Source: CAYZQH01 sp050300015 (GTDB taxonomy: Bacteria; Pseudomonadota; Gammaproteobacteria; Pseudomonadales; Cellvibrionaceae). Taken from it: 64,000 bases of DNA. Under the pieces are notes generated by a model, which did not search any database, had not been told where the DNA came from, and saw only the letters and a program-made list of their open reading frames with translations. Numbering within the stretch: the first letter of the stretch is position 1; each line of letters opens with the position of its first letter. Below, piece by piece: positions 7,834 to 16,336 of this stretch. The stretch is taken from positions 248,001 to 312,000 of the forward strand of contig JBNKWZ010000008.1 of assembly GCA_050300015.1 (NCBI GenBank). Reading direction: 5' to 3'. A program made the position numbers and the translations under genes.

Positions 7834-10011
7834 ATGGACGTCTCTCACCTCTTAGACCAACTCAATGATGAGCAGCGCGACGCCGTGTGTGCGCCCGCAA
7901 GCCATCAGTTGATTCTGGCCGGTGCCGGCAGCGGTAAAACCCGCGTGCTGGTGCACCGTATTGCTTGGCTGATGCAGGTCGAAGGCGTTTCCGCGCATCA
8001 GATCCTGGCGGTGACCTTTACCAACAAGGCCGCTCGTGAAATGCGCGAGCGTTTACAGGTCCTGATGGGCGACCATCCGTCTATGCCCAATGTCCACAGT
8101 ATGTGGGTGGGCACCTTTCACGGTATTGCCCACCGTCTGCTGCGTGCCCATTGGCAACAGGCAGGTTTGCCTCAAAATTTTCAGATTCTGGACGGCGACG
8201 ACCAGTTGCGTTTGATCAAGCGTGTTTACCAAGAGCTGGGGTTGGATGACAGTCGCTGGCCTTACAAGCAGACCCAATGGTTTATCAATGGCCAGAAGGA
8301 TGAAGGTGTTCGCCCCGAGCACATGCCCGACAGTCACGATCCCTTTCAGCGTGCCATGAAGCAGCTTTATACCGCCTACCAAGCGGCCTGCGAGCGTGCT
8401 GGGGTGGTGGATTTTGCAGAGATTCTACTGCGCTCTCACGAGCTGTGGCTGAAACAGCCCGAGCTACTGGAGCATTACCAAAAGCGCTTTCCTTTTTTAT
8501 TGGTGGATGAATTTCAAGACACCAATGTGGTGCAGTATGCATGGCTTAGAGTATTGGCAGGTAAGCACAGCTTTGTGACGGCGGTGGGGGACGACGACCA
8601 ATCTATTTACGGCTGGCGTGGTGCGCGCATTGAAAACATTCAGACTTTTACTGAAGATTTTGGCGGGGCTTCCACCATACGGCTTGAGCAAAACTACCGC
8701 TCTACGCAGACCATTTTAAACGCCGCCAATGCGGTGATTGCCAACAACAGTGGTCGTTTGGGAAAACAGCTTTGGACGTCCGGTGCCGATGGCGAACCCA
8801 TTGACCTCTATGCGGCGTTTAACGAGCAAGATGAGGCGCGTTATATTGTTGAGCGGGTAGAGTCTTGGCAAAGCCAAGGGAACCCTAATGCCAGTGTGGC
8901 AGTGTTATACCGCTCCAACGCCCAATCTCGGGTTTTGGAGGAGGCTTTTTTGCGGCAGGGGGTGCCTTACCGTATTTATGGTGGCCAACGCTTCTATGAG
9001 CGCTTGGAAATTAAAAATGCTTTGGCTTACTTGCGCCTGTTGATGAACCGTCAAGACGATCCCGCCTTTGAGCGTGTGATCAATACCCCCACGCGTGGCA
9101 TTGGGACCAAAACCGTTGAGAGCATCCGCCAGTTGGCGCGTGAGCAGGGGTGTTCAATGTTTGAAGCCGCGAGTCATATGGTATCGCACAAGGTGTTGAG
9201 TGCGCGTGCGACCAGCGCGGTGAGTGCGTTTATTGAGCTGCTGGAGGGGCTTAGCCAGTCACTGCCCGAGCACACTTTGGAAGAGCAAGTGGCACTGGTG
9301 ATTGAGCGCTCCGGGCTAAAAGCGTTTCATCGTGCAGAAAAGGGCGAACGTGGTTTGGCTCGGGTGGAAAACTTGGAAGAGTTGGTGAATGCTTGCCGCG
9401 CTTTTGAACCGGAAGATGAGGATAGCGTCCCACTGGCAGAATTTTTGGATACCGCAGCGTTAGACGCGGGTGAAACCCAAGCCGATGAGTATGAAGATGC
9501 CGTGCAAATGATGACCTTGCACAGCGCCAAAGGTTTGGAATTTCCACTCGTGTTTCTTGCAGGCGTTGAAGAAAATATTTTTCCGCATCGCATGTCCAGT
9601 GATTCACCCGAAGGCCTGGAGGAAGAGCGTCGATTGTGTTACGTGGGCATTACGCGCGCCATGCAAAAATTGGTCATCACACACGCGGAATCACGCCGAT
9701 TGCATGGGTCGGAAAACTTTAATCGGCTCTCGCGTTTCGTGCGAGAGATTCCCAGCGACCTTTTACAAGAAGTTCGGCTAAAATCCTCTGTCGCGCGCCA
9801 GACCCATTATCAAGGTTGGCAAGCGCCTGTCACGGACGATACGACTTTTCCCTTGAAGCTGGGGCAGCGCGTGCATCACCCTATGTTTGGAGAAGGCACG
9901 GTGTTGCAGTTTGAAGGCAGTGGTGCCAGTGCGCGCGTGCAAGTGAATTTTGGGGGGGAAGGCAGTAAATGGTTGGTTATGCAATACGCCAAACTGGAAG
10001 CCTTATCCTAA
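7834..10011 (+). CDS. uvrD: DNA helicase II
   Basis: This superfamily 1A 3'-5' helicase unwinds DNA in nucleotide-excision and mismatch repair. The product has 725 residues, normal for the family, from the ATG at 7834; an upstream TTG at 7816 is less likely. Visible motifs in order: Walker A GAGSGKT (residues 30-36), DEFQDT (motif II), GDDDQSIYGWRGA (motif III) and VGITRA (motif VI). The C-terminus has the Tudor-like segment (HPMFGEGTV) seen in UvrD/PcrA that contacts RNA polymerase. A LexA box directly upstream predicts DNA-damage induction. Confidence 0.96.
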   Translation: MDVSHLLDQLNDEQRDAVCAPASHQLILAGAGSGKTRVLVHRIAWLMQVEGVSAHQILAVTFTNKAAREMRERLQVLMGDHPSMPNVHSMWVGTFHGIAHRLLRAHWQQAGLPQNFQILDGDDQLRLIKRVYQELGLDDSRWPYKQTQWFINGQKDEGVRPEHMPDSHDPFQRAMKQLYTAYQAACERAGVVDFAEILLRSHELWLKQPELLEHYQKRFPFLLVDEFQDTNVVQYAWLRVLAGKHSFVTAVGDDDQSIYGWRGARIENIQTFTEDFGGASTIRLEQNYRSTQTILNAANAVIANNSGRLGKQLWTSGADGEPIDLYAAFNEQDEARYIVERVESWQSQGNPNASVAVLYRSNAQSRVLEEAFLRQGVPYRIYGGQRFYERLEIKNALAYLRLLMNRQDDPAFERVINTPTRGIGTKTVESIRQLAREQGCSMFEAASHMVSHKVLSARATSAVSAFIELLEGLSQSLPEHTLEEQVALVIERSGLKAFHRAEKGERGLARVENLEELVNACRAFEPEDEDSVPLAEFLDTAALDAGETQADEYEDAVQMMTLHSAKGLEFPLVFLAGVEENIFPHRMSSDSPEGLEEERRLCYVGITRAMQKLVITHAESRRLHGSENFNRLSRFVREIPSDLLQEVRLKSSVARQTHYQGWQAPVTDDTTFPLKLGQRVHHPMFGEGTVLQFEGSGASARVQVNFGGEGSKWLVMQYAKLEALS

Positions 10012-10037
10012 CGATGACAAAGGCTGGTTCACCTTAA

Positions 10038-10156
10038 CTCGCCATCATTGGCTGTAAAGCCAATGCGAGCCCTAAAAATACAAGATGATTCACACATCAT
10101 CGCCAGTATTTTTAGGGCGGGTAATAAAATAGATAGGAAATCTATTTTATTACCCG
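10038..10156. repeat. three consecutive hairpins downstream of uvrD
   Basis: Hairpin 1: CATTGGCT (10046-10053) with AGCCAATG (10058-10065) around a GTAA tetraloop, extended by CTCG (10038-10041) with CGAG (10066-10069). Hairpin 2: a 13-bp stem (10069-10081 with 10106-10118) enclosing an inner stem GATGAT/ATCATC. Hairpin 3: a 17-bp perfect stem (10118-10134 with 10140-10156) around AGGAA. Together they fill almost all of the spacer after uvrD and end 38 nt before the next start codon. They could terminate uvrD transcripts, protect mRNA ends, or act as a leader for the downstream gene. No T-tract follows any stem. Confidence 0.7.
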
Positions 10157-10194
10157 GTAAAAAGACAAGCCCATCAAATCATAAAGGTCCTATC

Positions 10195-11325
10195 ATGAAA
10201 ACGCGCTATACCCCTTGGTGGTTACCTGCAGTGCTGGTGGCTTCCCTTTTCATGTGTGTGGTTCTATTGGCCGTTGTGGTGCTGCAAAAAGATCGAGTGC
10301 GCACCAGTTTAGAGGGCAGCGGCGATGTATCGCAAGCAAATGAATACCATTGGCGCATGGTCACCACATGGCCTAAGAATTTCCCCGGTTTAGGGCTGGC
10401 ACCGGAAAACTTCGCCCGTTTGCTCAACAAGATGAGTAACGGACGCTTAAATATCACAGTCTATGGGGCCAATGAACTCGTGCCTGCCATGGGCGTGTTT
10501 GATGCCGTCTCCGCGGGCAGTGTCGAGATGGGGCACGGCGCGGCCTATTATTGGAAAGGCAAAATTCCGGCATCTGCGTTTTTTACTTCAGTCCCTTTTG
10601 GCATGAACGCGCAAGAATTCAATGGCTGGCTACACTATGGTGGTGGCTTGGAGTTGTGGCGCGAGATTTACGCGCCATTTCATTTAATCCCTTTTGCTGC
10701 GGGTAATACGGGTGTGCAAATGGGAGGTTGGTTTAACAAAGAAATTAACAGCATTAACGACCTCAAAGGGTTGAAAATGCGTATCCCGGGTTATGGTGGT
10801 GAAGTGTTTACCCGCGCGGGCGGAACGGCAGTGAATATTCCCGGCGGCGAATTATATACCGCCTTACAAACGGGCGTGATTGATGCCACTGAATGGGTGG
10901 GGCCTTACAATGATTTGGCATTTGGGTTTCATCAAATTGCCCAATATTACTATTCACCGGGTTGGCACGAACCCGGTCCAGGGTTAGAGATTATTGTCAA
11001 TCAAGCGGCCTTTGACACTCTGCCGGAAGATTTAAAAACCATGGTGGAAGTGGCTGCACGGGCTGTGAACCAAGACATGTTAGATGAATATACAGCACGT
11101 AACCAAAATGCCTTGGATGAGTTGGTGCATAAACACCAAGTCGCCTTGCGCCATTTTCCCAAAGAAGTTTTGGCAACGCTCAAACGCATCAGTTTTGAAG
11201 TGTATGAAGAAACGGCACAAAAAGACGAAACCTTCGCCAAAGTGTACGCTTCCTATAAAACCTATCTGGATAAAGTACGGGCGTATCACAGTATTTCTGA
11301 GGAAGCCTATTACCAAGCTCGATAA
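10195..11325 (+). CDS. TRAP transporter substrate-binding protein (DctP family), orphan
   Basis: The 376-residue product starts at an ATG with a hydrophobic N-terminal segment (residues about 10-32) acting as signal anchor or peptide; the frame extends back to 10048 only through the hairpin region. The mature part is a DctP/TakP-type solute receptor: WRMVTTWPK near the start, GAAYYWKGK, an arginine in MRIPGYGGE (the family's usual carboxylate-binding position), and EWVGPYND. These sequences suit a TakP-like receptor for keto or hydroxy acids. No DctQ or DctM membrane genes lie nearby, so it must work with a distant permease or serve as a sensor. Ligand identity is inferred. Confidence 0.85.
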   Translation: MKTRYTPWWLPAVLVASLFMCVVLLAVVVLQKDRVRTSLEGSGDVSQANEYHWRMVTTWPKNFPGLGLAPENFARLLNKMSNGRLNITVYGANELVPAMGVFDAVSAGSVEMGHGAAYYWKGKIPASAFFTSVPFGMNAQEFNGWLHYGGGLELWREIYAPFHLIPFAAGNTGVQMGGWFNKEINSINDLKGLKMRIPGYGGEVFTRAGGTAVNIPGGELYTALQTGVIDATEWVGPYNDLAFGFHQIAQYYYSPGWHEPGPGLEIIVNQAAFDTLPEDLKTMVEVAARAVNQDMLDEYTARNQNALDELVHKHQVALRHFPKEVLATLKRISFEVYEETAQKDETFAKVYASYKTYLDKVRAYHSISEEAYYQAR

Positions 11326-11943
11326 ATCGTGAGTGGTTAACCGCCAGGACAGTCACTGTAACCCCAAAAACTTTTTAACCTTTCGGTCGAATTCAGATAA
11401 AGAAGCAGGTGAACAGTCGAGTTAACTGGCAATTAGAGAATGTATTTGCCTGAACAAGTAGCAGAAAAATAACGTGTGATCGATTATGTCGGGTTAATCC
11501 GGCACAAGGAGGTGCTGCCAATTATAGATGTTCAATAAATAGCGCCTCCCCACAGTTAGCTGACTGAATCATGACTGGACCAGTCATTAACTTTTTAAAA
11601 GCTTGGCCGCAGGGGAGTGTTACCGGTTACATGCTTGGCGCCAGTGTCGTCATTGTGGTCCTGCACCCCGACATCTCAATCATTGCAAATCGAGCAATGG
11701 GGATAACCCCTATTAATCCGCATTAACCTGATTCCCGATAACTTTAACCCGATAGTCAGCATTCACCCGATAATAAGTGTCCGGGTTGTAACTATAAGCG
11801 GCATGCAATGTGACCCAGTGCAAATTTCAAATGGTTGGTTTCCTTAGCCCGACAGCCTCACCAAGAGATGTAGTAACATCCAAAATAATATTATTAATGC
11901 AAAGCTCTATGGGCTTACTTCACCGTTAAGAGGCAAAAATAAA
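11326..11943. other. 618-bp spacer upstream of the xylanase gene with repeats and operator-like motifs
   Basis: No gene is seen. The stretch holds a copy of the patatin gene 3' end (11348-11395), an inverted copy (11484-11505) of a 22-nt motif found at 3359-3380, a 17-bp palindrome ATGACTGG-A-CCAGTCAT (11571-11587), and three copies of CCCGATA starting at 11734, 11748 and 11766. Any of these could bind a regulator of the xylanase, but none matches an operator I know. Confidence 0.5.
11348..11395. repeat. left direct repeat: copy of the patatin gene 3' end
   Basis: This block matches 13139-13190 in the same orientation, with a 21-nt identical core (11359-11379 against 13150-13170) and scattered substitutions elsewhere. 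Read on the - strand it still encodes the patatin tail residues DRKVKKFLGL, but the stop codon is changed and no longer open frame precedes it. It is either a gene remnant or an attachment-site-like duplication flanking the xylanase. Confidence 0.75.
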
Positions 11944-13041
11944 ATGGGCTCTCAATCTATTAAATCAACCGGCAATTGCGTTAAGCACTGCGTGCTTTCG
12001 GCATTTTTGCTGGCATCTTTGGTGGCCTGCGGTGGTCAGAGCCAATCCAATTCCAGCAGCTCAAGCTCCAGTAGTTCCAGCTCGAGCAGTTCAAGTTCAA
12101 GCTCGAGTTCGAGTTCTTCTAGCTCCTCAAGTTCATCCTCCTCTTCGTCTTCATCGTCGAGTTCTTCAGGTTCTCCCGAGCCTAAATTTGTCGGCAACAT
12201 TACCGCTGGGTATCGAATCCCAAATGACTTCCTTCAATATTGGAGCCAAATTACACCCGAAAACGAAGGCAAATGGGGCAGTGTTGAGGGCAATCGCGAC
12301 CAATATAACTGGTCGAATATGGACAACATTTACAATTTCGCCAAGCAGAACGGTATTCCAGTAAAAGCCCATACTTTGGTATGGGGTGCACAAGCGCCGA
12401 ACTGGATCAATGGCTTGAGTCCAAACGAGCAAGCGGCGGAGATTGAAGAGTGGATCCGCGACTTCTGTAATCGCTATCCGGACATCGATATGATCGACGT
12501 GGTAAACGAGGCGGTGGAAGGTCATGCGCCGGCGGGGTATGCGCGAAGTGCGTTTGGCAATGACTGGATTACCAAATCCTTCCAGCTGGCCAGACAGTAT
12601 TGCCCCAATGCGATTTTGATCTATAACGATTATAATTTCCTCACATGGAATACCGACGAAATTATGACTCTAATCCAACCCGCGGTTGACGCAGGTGTAG
12701 TCGATGCTGTGGGGTTACAGGCACACAGTTTGTATCCAGACCAGTACACAGATGAAATGTGGACTGCCGAAGAATTGAAAGAGAAGCTGGATTTGATATC
12801 CACGCTTGGATTGCCGATTTATATTTCGGAATATGATGTGCAAAAAGAAGATGATCAGGAGCAGCTCGAAATCTTCAGTGAGCAGTTTCCGGTATTTTAT
12901 GAGTATCCAAATGTGGTGGGTATTACGCTCTGGGGTTACATTGTTGGCCAAACCTGGCGGCCAGGCTCAGGTCTGCTACGCAACGGTCAGCCGCGGCCTG
13001 CGATGCAATGGCTGTTGAACTACCTGAGTGAAAATCAGTAA
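11944..13041 (+). CDS. endo-1,4-beta-xylanase, GH10 family, poly-Ser lipoprotein
   Basis: The enzyme cleaves internal beta-1,4 bonds of xylan. The 365-residue product has a signal peptide with lipobox LVAC (Cys29), then a run of about 40 serines (residues about 35-75) as linker, then one GH10 barrel. GH10 signatures: TPENEGKWG, KAHTLVWG, acid/base Glu189 in DVVNEAVEG, and nucleophile Glu296 in YISEYD. No separate binding module is present. Lipid anchoring would hold it at the cell surface, where it could trim xylan fragments for uptake. It lies alone between imperfect direct repeats, is convergent with patatin, and ends in a strong terminator. Confidence 0.93.
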   Translation: MGSQSIKSTGNCVKHCVLSAFLLASLVACGGQSQSNSSSSSSSSSSSSSSSSSSSSSSSSSSSSSSSSSSSSSSSGSPEPKFVGNITAGYRIPNDFLQYWSQITPENEGKWGSVEGNRDQYNWSNMDNIYNFAKQNGIPVKAHTLVWGAQAPNWINGLSPNEQAAEIEEWIRDFCNRYPDIDMIDVVNEAVEGHAPAGYARSAFGNDWITKSFQLARQYCPNAILIYNDYNFLTWNTDEIMTLIQPAVDAGVVDAVGLQAHSLYPDQYTDEMWTAEELKEKLDLISTLGLPIYISEYDVQKEDDQEQLEIFSEQFPVFYEYPNVVGITLWGYIVGQTWRPGSGLLRNGQPRPAMQWLLNYLSENQ

Positions 13042-13082
13042 GCGGTTGACGCCGATCCCGGACTATAAAAAGCCGGACTGTA

Positions 13083-13115
13083 AAAAGGCGACGCCGCCAG
13101 GCGCCGCCTTTTTTT
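13083..13115. terminator. bidirectional intrinsic terminator after the xylanase gene
   Basis: AAAAAGGCG pairs with CGCCTTTTT around an inner CGCC/GGCG stem. The + strand ends in seven T residues and the - strand also ends in five, so it can stop both the xylanase transcript and convergent patatin transcription. Confidence 0.88.
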
Positions 13116-13138
13116 ATGGGGTGAGGCAATCACCCACC

Positions 13139-13190
13139 GATAGTCATTATAACCCCAAAAACTTTTTAACTTTTCTGTCGACGAATGTCA
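13139..13190. repeat. right direct repeat: authentic patatin gene 3' end
   Basis: This is the in-place 3' end of the patatin gene, including its stop codon at 13147-13149 and about 8 bp beyond. Its imperfect copy lies 1,791 bp away at 11348-11395 in the same orientation, on the far side of the xylanase gene. Confidence 0.75.
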
Positions 13191-14817
13191 GCGCCAACTT
13201 GCGTAATATCCAATTAACCTTGGCTTGCTTCAGCCATAAATTAACGCGTTTGTGGCTGTGCTTAAACAGCTGTTGGCGTGTGGTGCGGTTCACGTCTGTA
13301 ATGCTGGCGTTCCCCAAGTCTGGAATGTTGGGTAAGGGTTCTGCGAAGTCGAAATCTTTTAATGGCAAGTGCCGGTCGTCACTTTGGGTAACCCCTAAGT
13401 TTACGTCTTTAAGGTTCTGTAAAAACGCCCGGGCTTTGGACCGGCCAATATTGTAATCGTGCTCACGAAAGGACTGCTCCAAAAAACCGACGAATGAAAA
13501 TAATCCGTCGCTTGCCAGCTCATCGCTATTGGCCGTGACCGTATAAATAGCCATATGATCTTTATCATGTAGCCGGCCGCTGGCCTCCAGTACTTGTACG
13601 GCTTTGGTCCACACCTCGTGGGCTTGAGTATATTGGCCGCTGTGAAGTGCCTGAGCTGTGGTGGTGGTAGAATATCGCGCACTTAAAACTTCGCGTTCTT
13701 GTTTTTGGTCACGCTCGTCTTCATCGTCATAGATTTTATCTAGCAATAAGTCGAAAGCTTTATTGACTGCCGAAAGCTCGGTCTCTTCCAAACCTAAGAT
13801 GTGCTCACCCAGTGTTTCCGCACGATGATCCAATTGTTTAATGAGATCATTGTAGTGGCTGGTCACGATCCAATCTTGAAATCGAGATTGATTAAAGATG
13901 GCGGAACTAATGGCCGCAGACGTATTAAAGATACTCGACGTTTCGCCGTCAATGTTTTGTTTACAGCTCACTTTGCTGTTGGGGGCAATATACAAGTAAA
14001 AGCGCTTTTCATAATCCAGTGGCTGAGTATCAATGGTATCTACCAAGCGTTTGGCGGTGCCCAAGGGATAATTGTTAAATGTGCCGCCATCCACGTAAGT
14101 AAAAGCACTCTCTGCAAAGGCCTTGGCTTTGCCGAAATAATCCCACTCTTGGTAGCGGCGCAGAAGTTTTACCGGTGCAAATGCCGCGGGAAAGGCGCCA
14201 CAGGCTCGCGCAGCATCTTTAATGGTTTGCCAGAGTTCACGGGTGTCGGACTCATCGTTTAAAAACCGCGTAAAAGAATCTTGAAAGCGGGTTTGCACAA
14301 ACTGACCGGTTTCATTAGACAGCGACGCATTTTGAAAAGCATCTACCGCATAGTCTATGCCATTTAAATTTGACATGGCCAAACCCAGCAGCACAGAGTC
14401 GCCGGCGGCCAGGTGTCGGTTGCTGGGTGACGGGGTGTGATAGCGCGACAGTAAAATGTCTTCGGCCATATGGTCAATAAAATTGGAGGATAGCAGCGAT
14501 CGTGTGGGATCATCCGCGTAGGCATCACTGAGCAATTGGGAGATATCCACATTTTTCACCCAAGCATCGTGTAAAACATTGTTGTAGGGATGATCCAAAC
14601 TTTCCCCGTTAAACAACAATTTTTGCGCAAGAATGGCAGCTGTCATGCCACCGGCCGAAGCGCCAGATAACACGTCAATATGAATTTGCGCATCCGGATT
14701 TTGTTGGTTGTGGCGATTGTGCTGTGCAATCGCGTTGACGATCTCGTACACCACGCCAGCTTCATAACTGCCAAGTGACACTGCACCGCTGATGGCGATA
14801 GCTAATTTTGTTGCCAT
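13147..14817 (-). CDS. patatin-like phospholipase/acyl hydrolase
   Basis: The 556-residue product starts with the oxyanion region (SGAVSLGSYEAG, residues 10-21). It has the nucleophile elbow GASAG with Ser54 and the dyad aspartate in the motif DGGTFNNYPL. These define a patatin-type Ser-Asp hydrolase acting on lipid acyl chains. No signal peptide is visible, so it is probably cytoplasmic or a substrate of another export route. It is longer than minimal patatins; the second half (residues about 300-556) has no motif I recognise. It follows trkH by 20 bp on the same strand and may be read through from the trk genes. Its 3' end is partly duplicated at 11348-11395. Confidence 0.85.
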   Translation of the reverse strand: MATKLAIAISGAVSLGSYEAGVVYEIVNAIAQHNRHNQQNPDAQIHIDVLSGASAGGMTAAILAQKLLFNGESLDHPYNNVLHDAWVKNVDISQLLSDAYADDPTRSLLSSNFIDHMAEDILLSRYHTPSPSNRHLAAGDSVLLGLAMSNLNGIDYAVDAFQNASLSNETGQFVQTRFQDSFTRFLNDESDTRELWQTIKDAARACGAFPAAFAPVKLLRRYQEWDYFGKAKAFAESAFTYVDGGTFNNYPLGTAKRLVDTIDTQPLDYEKRFYLYIAPNSKVSCKQNIDGETSSIFNTSAAISSAIFNQSRFQDWIVTSHYNDLIKQLDHRAETLGEHILGLEETELSAVNKAFDLLLDKIYDDEDERDQKQEREVLSARYSTTTTAQALHSGQYTQAHEVWTKAVQVLEASGRLHDKDHMAIYTVTANSDELASDGLFSFVGFLEQSFREHDYNIGRSKARAFLQNLKDVNLGVTQSDDRHLPLKDFDFAEPLPNIPDLGNASITDVNRTTRQQLFKHSHKRVNLWLKQAKVNWILRKLALTFVDRKVKKFLGL

Positions 14818-14837
14818 AAGTATACTCAGTGTGGGAA

Positions 14838-16286
14838 TTAACGTCGCCAGAACATTGGCGTAAACAGCACCAGTAAAGTGAATACCTCAAGTCGCCCTAA
14901 TATCATGGCAAAGCACAATACCCATTTTGCCACCACGTTAATGTTGCCATAGTGGGCGGCGACTTCGCCAAGACCGGGGCCAAGGTTGTTGATACAAGCA
15001 CCCACCGCGGTAAATGCCGTGGTGAAGTCCAAGCCTGTTGCCAAAAGCAGTATGCACATGCTTAAAAATGAAATCACATAAACTGCAAAAAAGCCCCACA
15101 CAGCCTCCACTACCCGGTCGGAAACTGTTTTTTTGCCCACTTTAATGGGAATGATGGCATTGGGGTGAATTAAGCGGTGAATTTCACGGATGCCCTGTTT
15201 AAAAATTAGCATGATGCGAATCATCTTGATGCCCCCGCCCGTAGACCCGGCACAGCCCCCCATAAAGGCGAACATAAAAATCAAAAAGGGCAAGAAGGTA
15301 GGCCATACGCTAAAATCCGCAGCACCAAAGCCGGTGGTGGTCAATACGGATATCAATTCAAAGCTGCCCAAAATAAAACTGCTGCCAAAATCATAGGTTT
15401 GAGTGTAATACAAATACGCCACCGTAATTAAGCTACCCGCCAAAACCATAGAGCCATAAAAGCGGCATTCTGGGTCGATCCAGTAGTTGTGCAAACTGCG
15501 TGCACGCCAGGCCACAAAATGCAGTGCAAAATTAATCGCTGAAAGCACCATGAATATCATACTGACGATCATGATGGCGTTATTATTGAAGTAACCAATG
15601 CTTAAATCGTGAGTGGAAAACCCACCAATGGCTACGGTCGCAAAAGCATGACCAATGGCGTCAAAACCACTCATCCCAGCTAACCAATAGAAGAGGCAGC
15701 ACAGTAGTGTGAGTGACAAATAAATGATAAATAATGCTTTGGCGGTTTCGGTAATTCTTGGTGTGAGCTTGGTGTCTTTTACCGGGCCGGGTGTCTCGGC
15801 CCGATACAGCTGCATGCCGCCAACACCCAGCATGGGTAATACCGCCACAGCAATGACAATAATACCAATGCCACCTAACCATTGCAGCTGCTGGCGGTAA
15901 TACAAAATGGATTGCGGCAATAAATCGAGCCCTATCAAAACCGTTGCCCCGGTGGTGGTCAAGCCAGAGGTGGATTCGAATACCGCGTCAACCACCGAGA
16001 GGTCAGTAGCGCTACAGAACATAAACGGCAAGGCACCGAATAACCCAAGCACCACCCAAAACAACGCGGTCACCAAAAAGCCATCGCGCGTGCGTAAATC
16101 GCGGCGATTGTTTTGGGCCGGATACCAAAGTGCGAGGCCTGTGGCAAAGGTAATAATGAAGGCCAAAATAAAGCTGAAATGATTGTTATCGTGATACAAA
16201 AAAGACACCAATATAGGTGGTGTCAAGGTGAGGCTAAACAGCATCAACAACGCACCCAGCACTTTACTGATCACAGCTAATCGCAT
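14838..16286 (-). CDS. trkH: Trk system potassium uptake protein, membrane subunit
   Basis: TrkH is the integral membrane K+-translocating subunit. The 482-residue length is typical and hydrophobic segments run throughout. Selectivity-filter-like loops are visible: TTTGATV (first), GGFSTHD, TTTGFG and CINNLGPG. The sequence GGCAGSTGGGIK is the conserved Gly-rich turn of the family. It lies 50 bp downstream of trkA on the same strand, so gate and channel are probably co-expressed. Start at ATG 16286. Confidence 0.95.
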   Translation of the reverse strand: MRLAVISKVLGALLMLFSLTLTPPILVSFLYHDNNHFSFILAFIITFATGLALWYPAQNNRRDLRTRDGFLVTALFWVVLGLFGALPFMFCSATDLSVVDAVFESTSGLTTTGATVLIGLDLLPQSILYYRQQLQWLGGIGIIVIAVAVLPMLGVGGMQLYRAETPGPVKDTKLTPRITETAKALFIIYLSLTLLCCLFYWLAGMSGFDAIGHAFATVAIGGFSTHDLSIGYFNNNAIMIVSMIFMVLSAINFALHFVAWRARSLHNYWIDPECRFYGSMVLAGSLITVAYLYYTQTYDFGSSFILGSFELISVLTTTGFGAADFSVWPTFLPFLIFMFAFMGGCAGSTGGGIKMIRIMLIFKQGIREIHRLIHPNAIIPIKVGKKTVSDRVVEAVWGFFAVYVISFLSMCILLLATGLDFTTAFTAVGACINNLGPGLGEVAAHYGNINVVAKWVLCFAMILGRLEVFTLLVLFTPMFWRR

Positions 16287-16336
16287 GGTTTTAAGTGTGA
16301 CTCCGGGTCATCTTGAGGCCAATGGCTTGGTAAAGA

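Noticed and set aside
7620..7835. 71-codon frame on the - strand upstream of uvrD
   Set aside because: It covers the LexA box and the uvrD start codon and has no ribosome site or family-like sequence.
10048..10194. N-terminal extension of the TRAP binding protein
   Set aside because: The extension is translated through the hairpins and would bury the signal segment; the ATG at 10195 gives a normal export signal.
12050..12172. Possible simple-sequence repeat or CRISPR-like array in the xylanase gene
   Set aside because: The repetition is at the amino acid level only: mixed TCN and AGY serine codons, with no regular repeat-spacer pattern. No CRISPR array was seen anywhere in the window.
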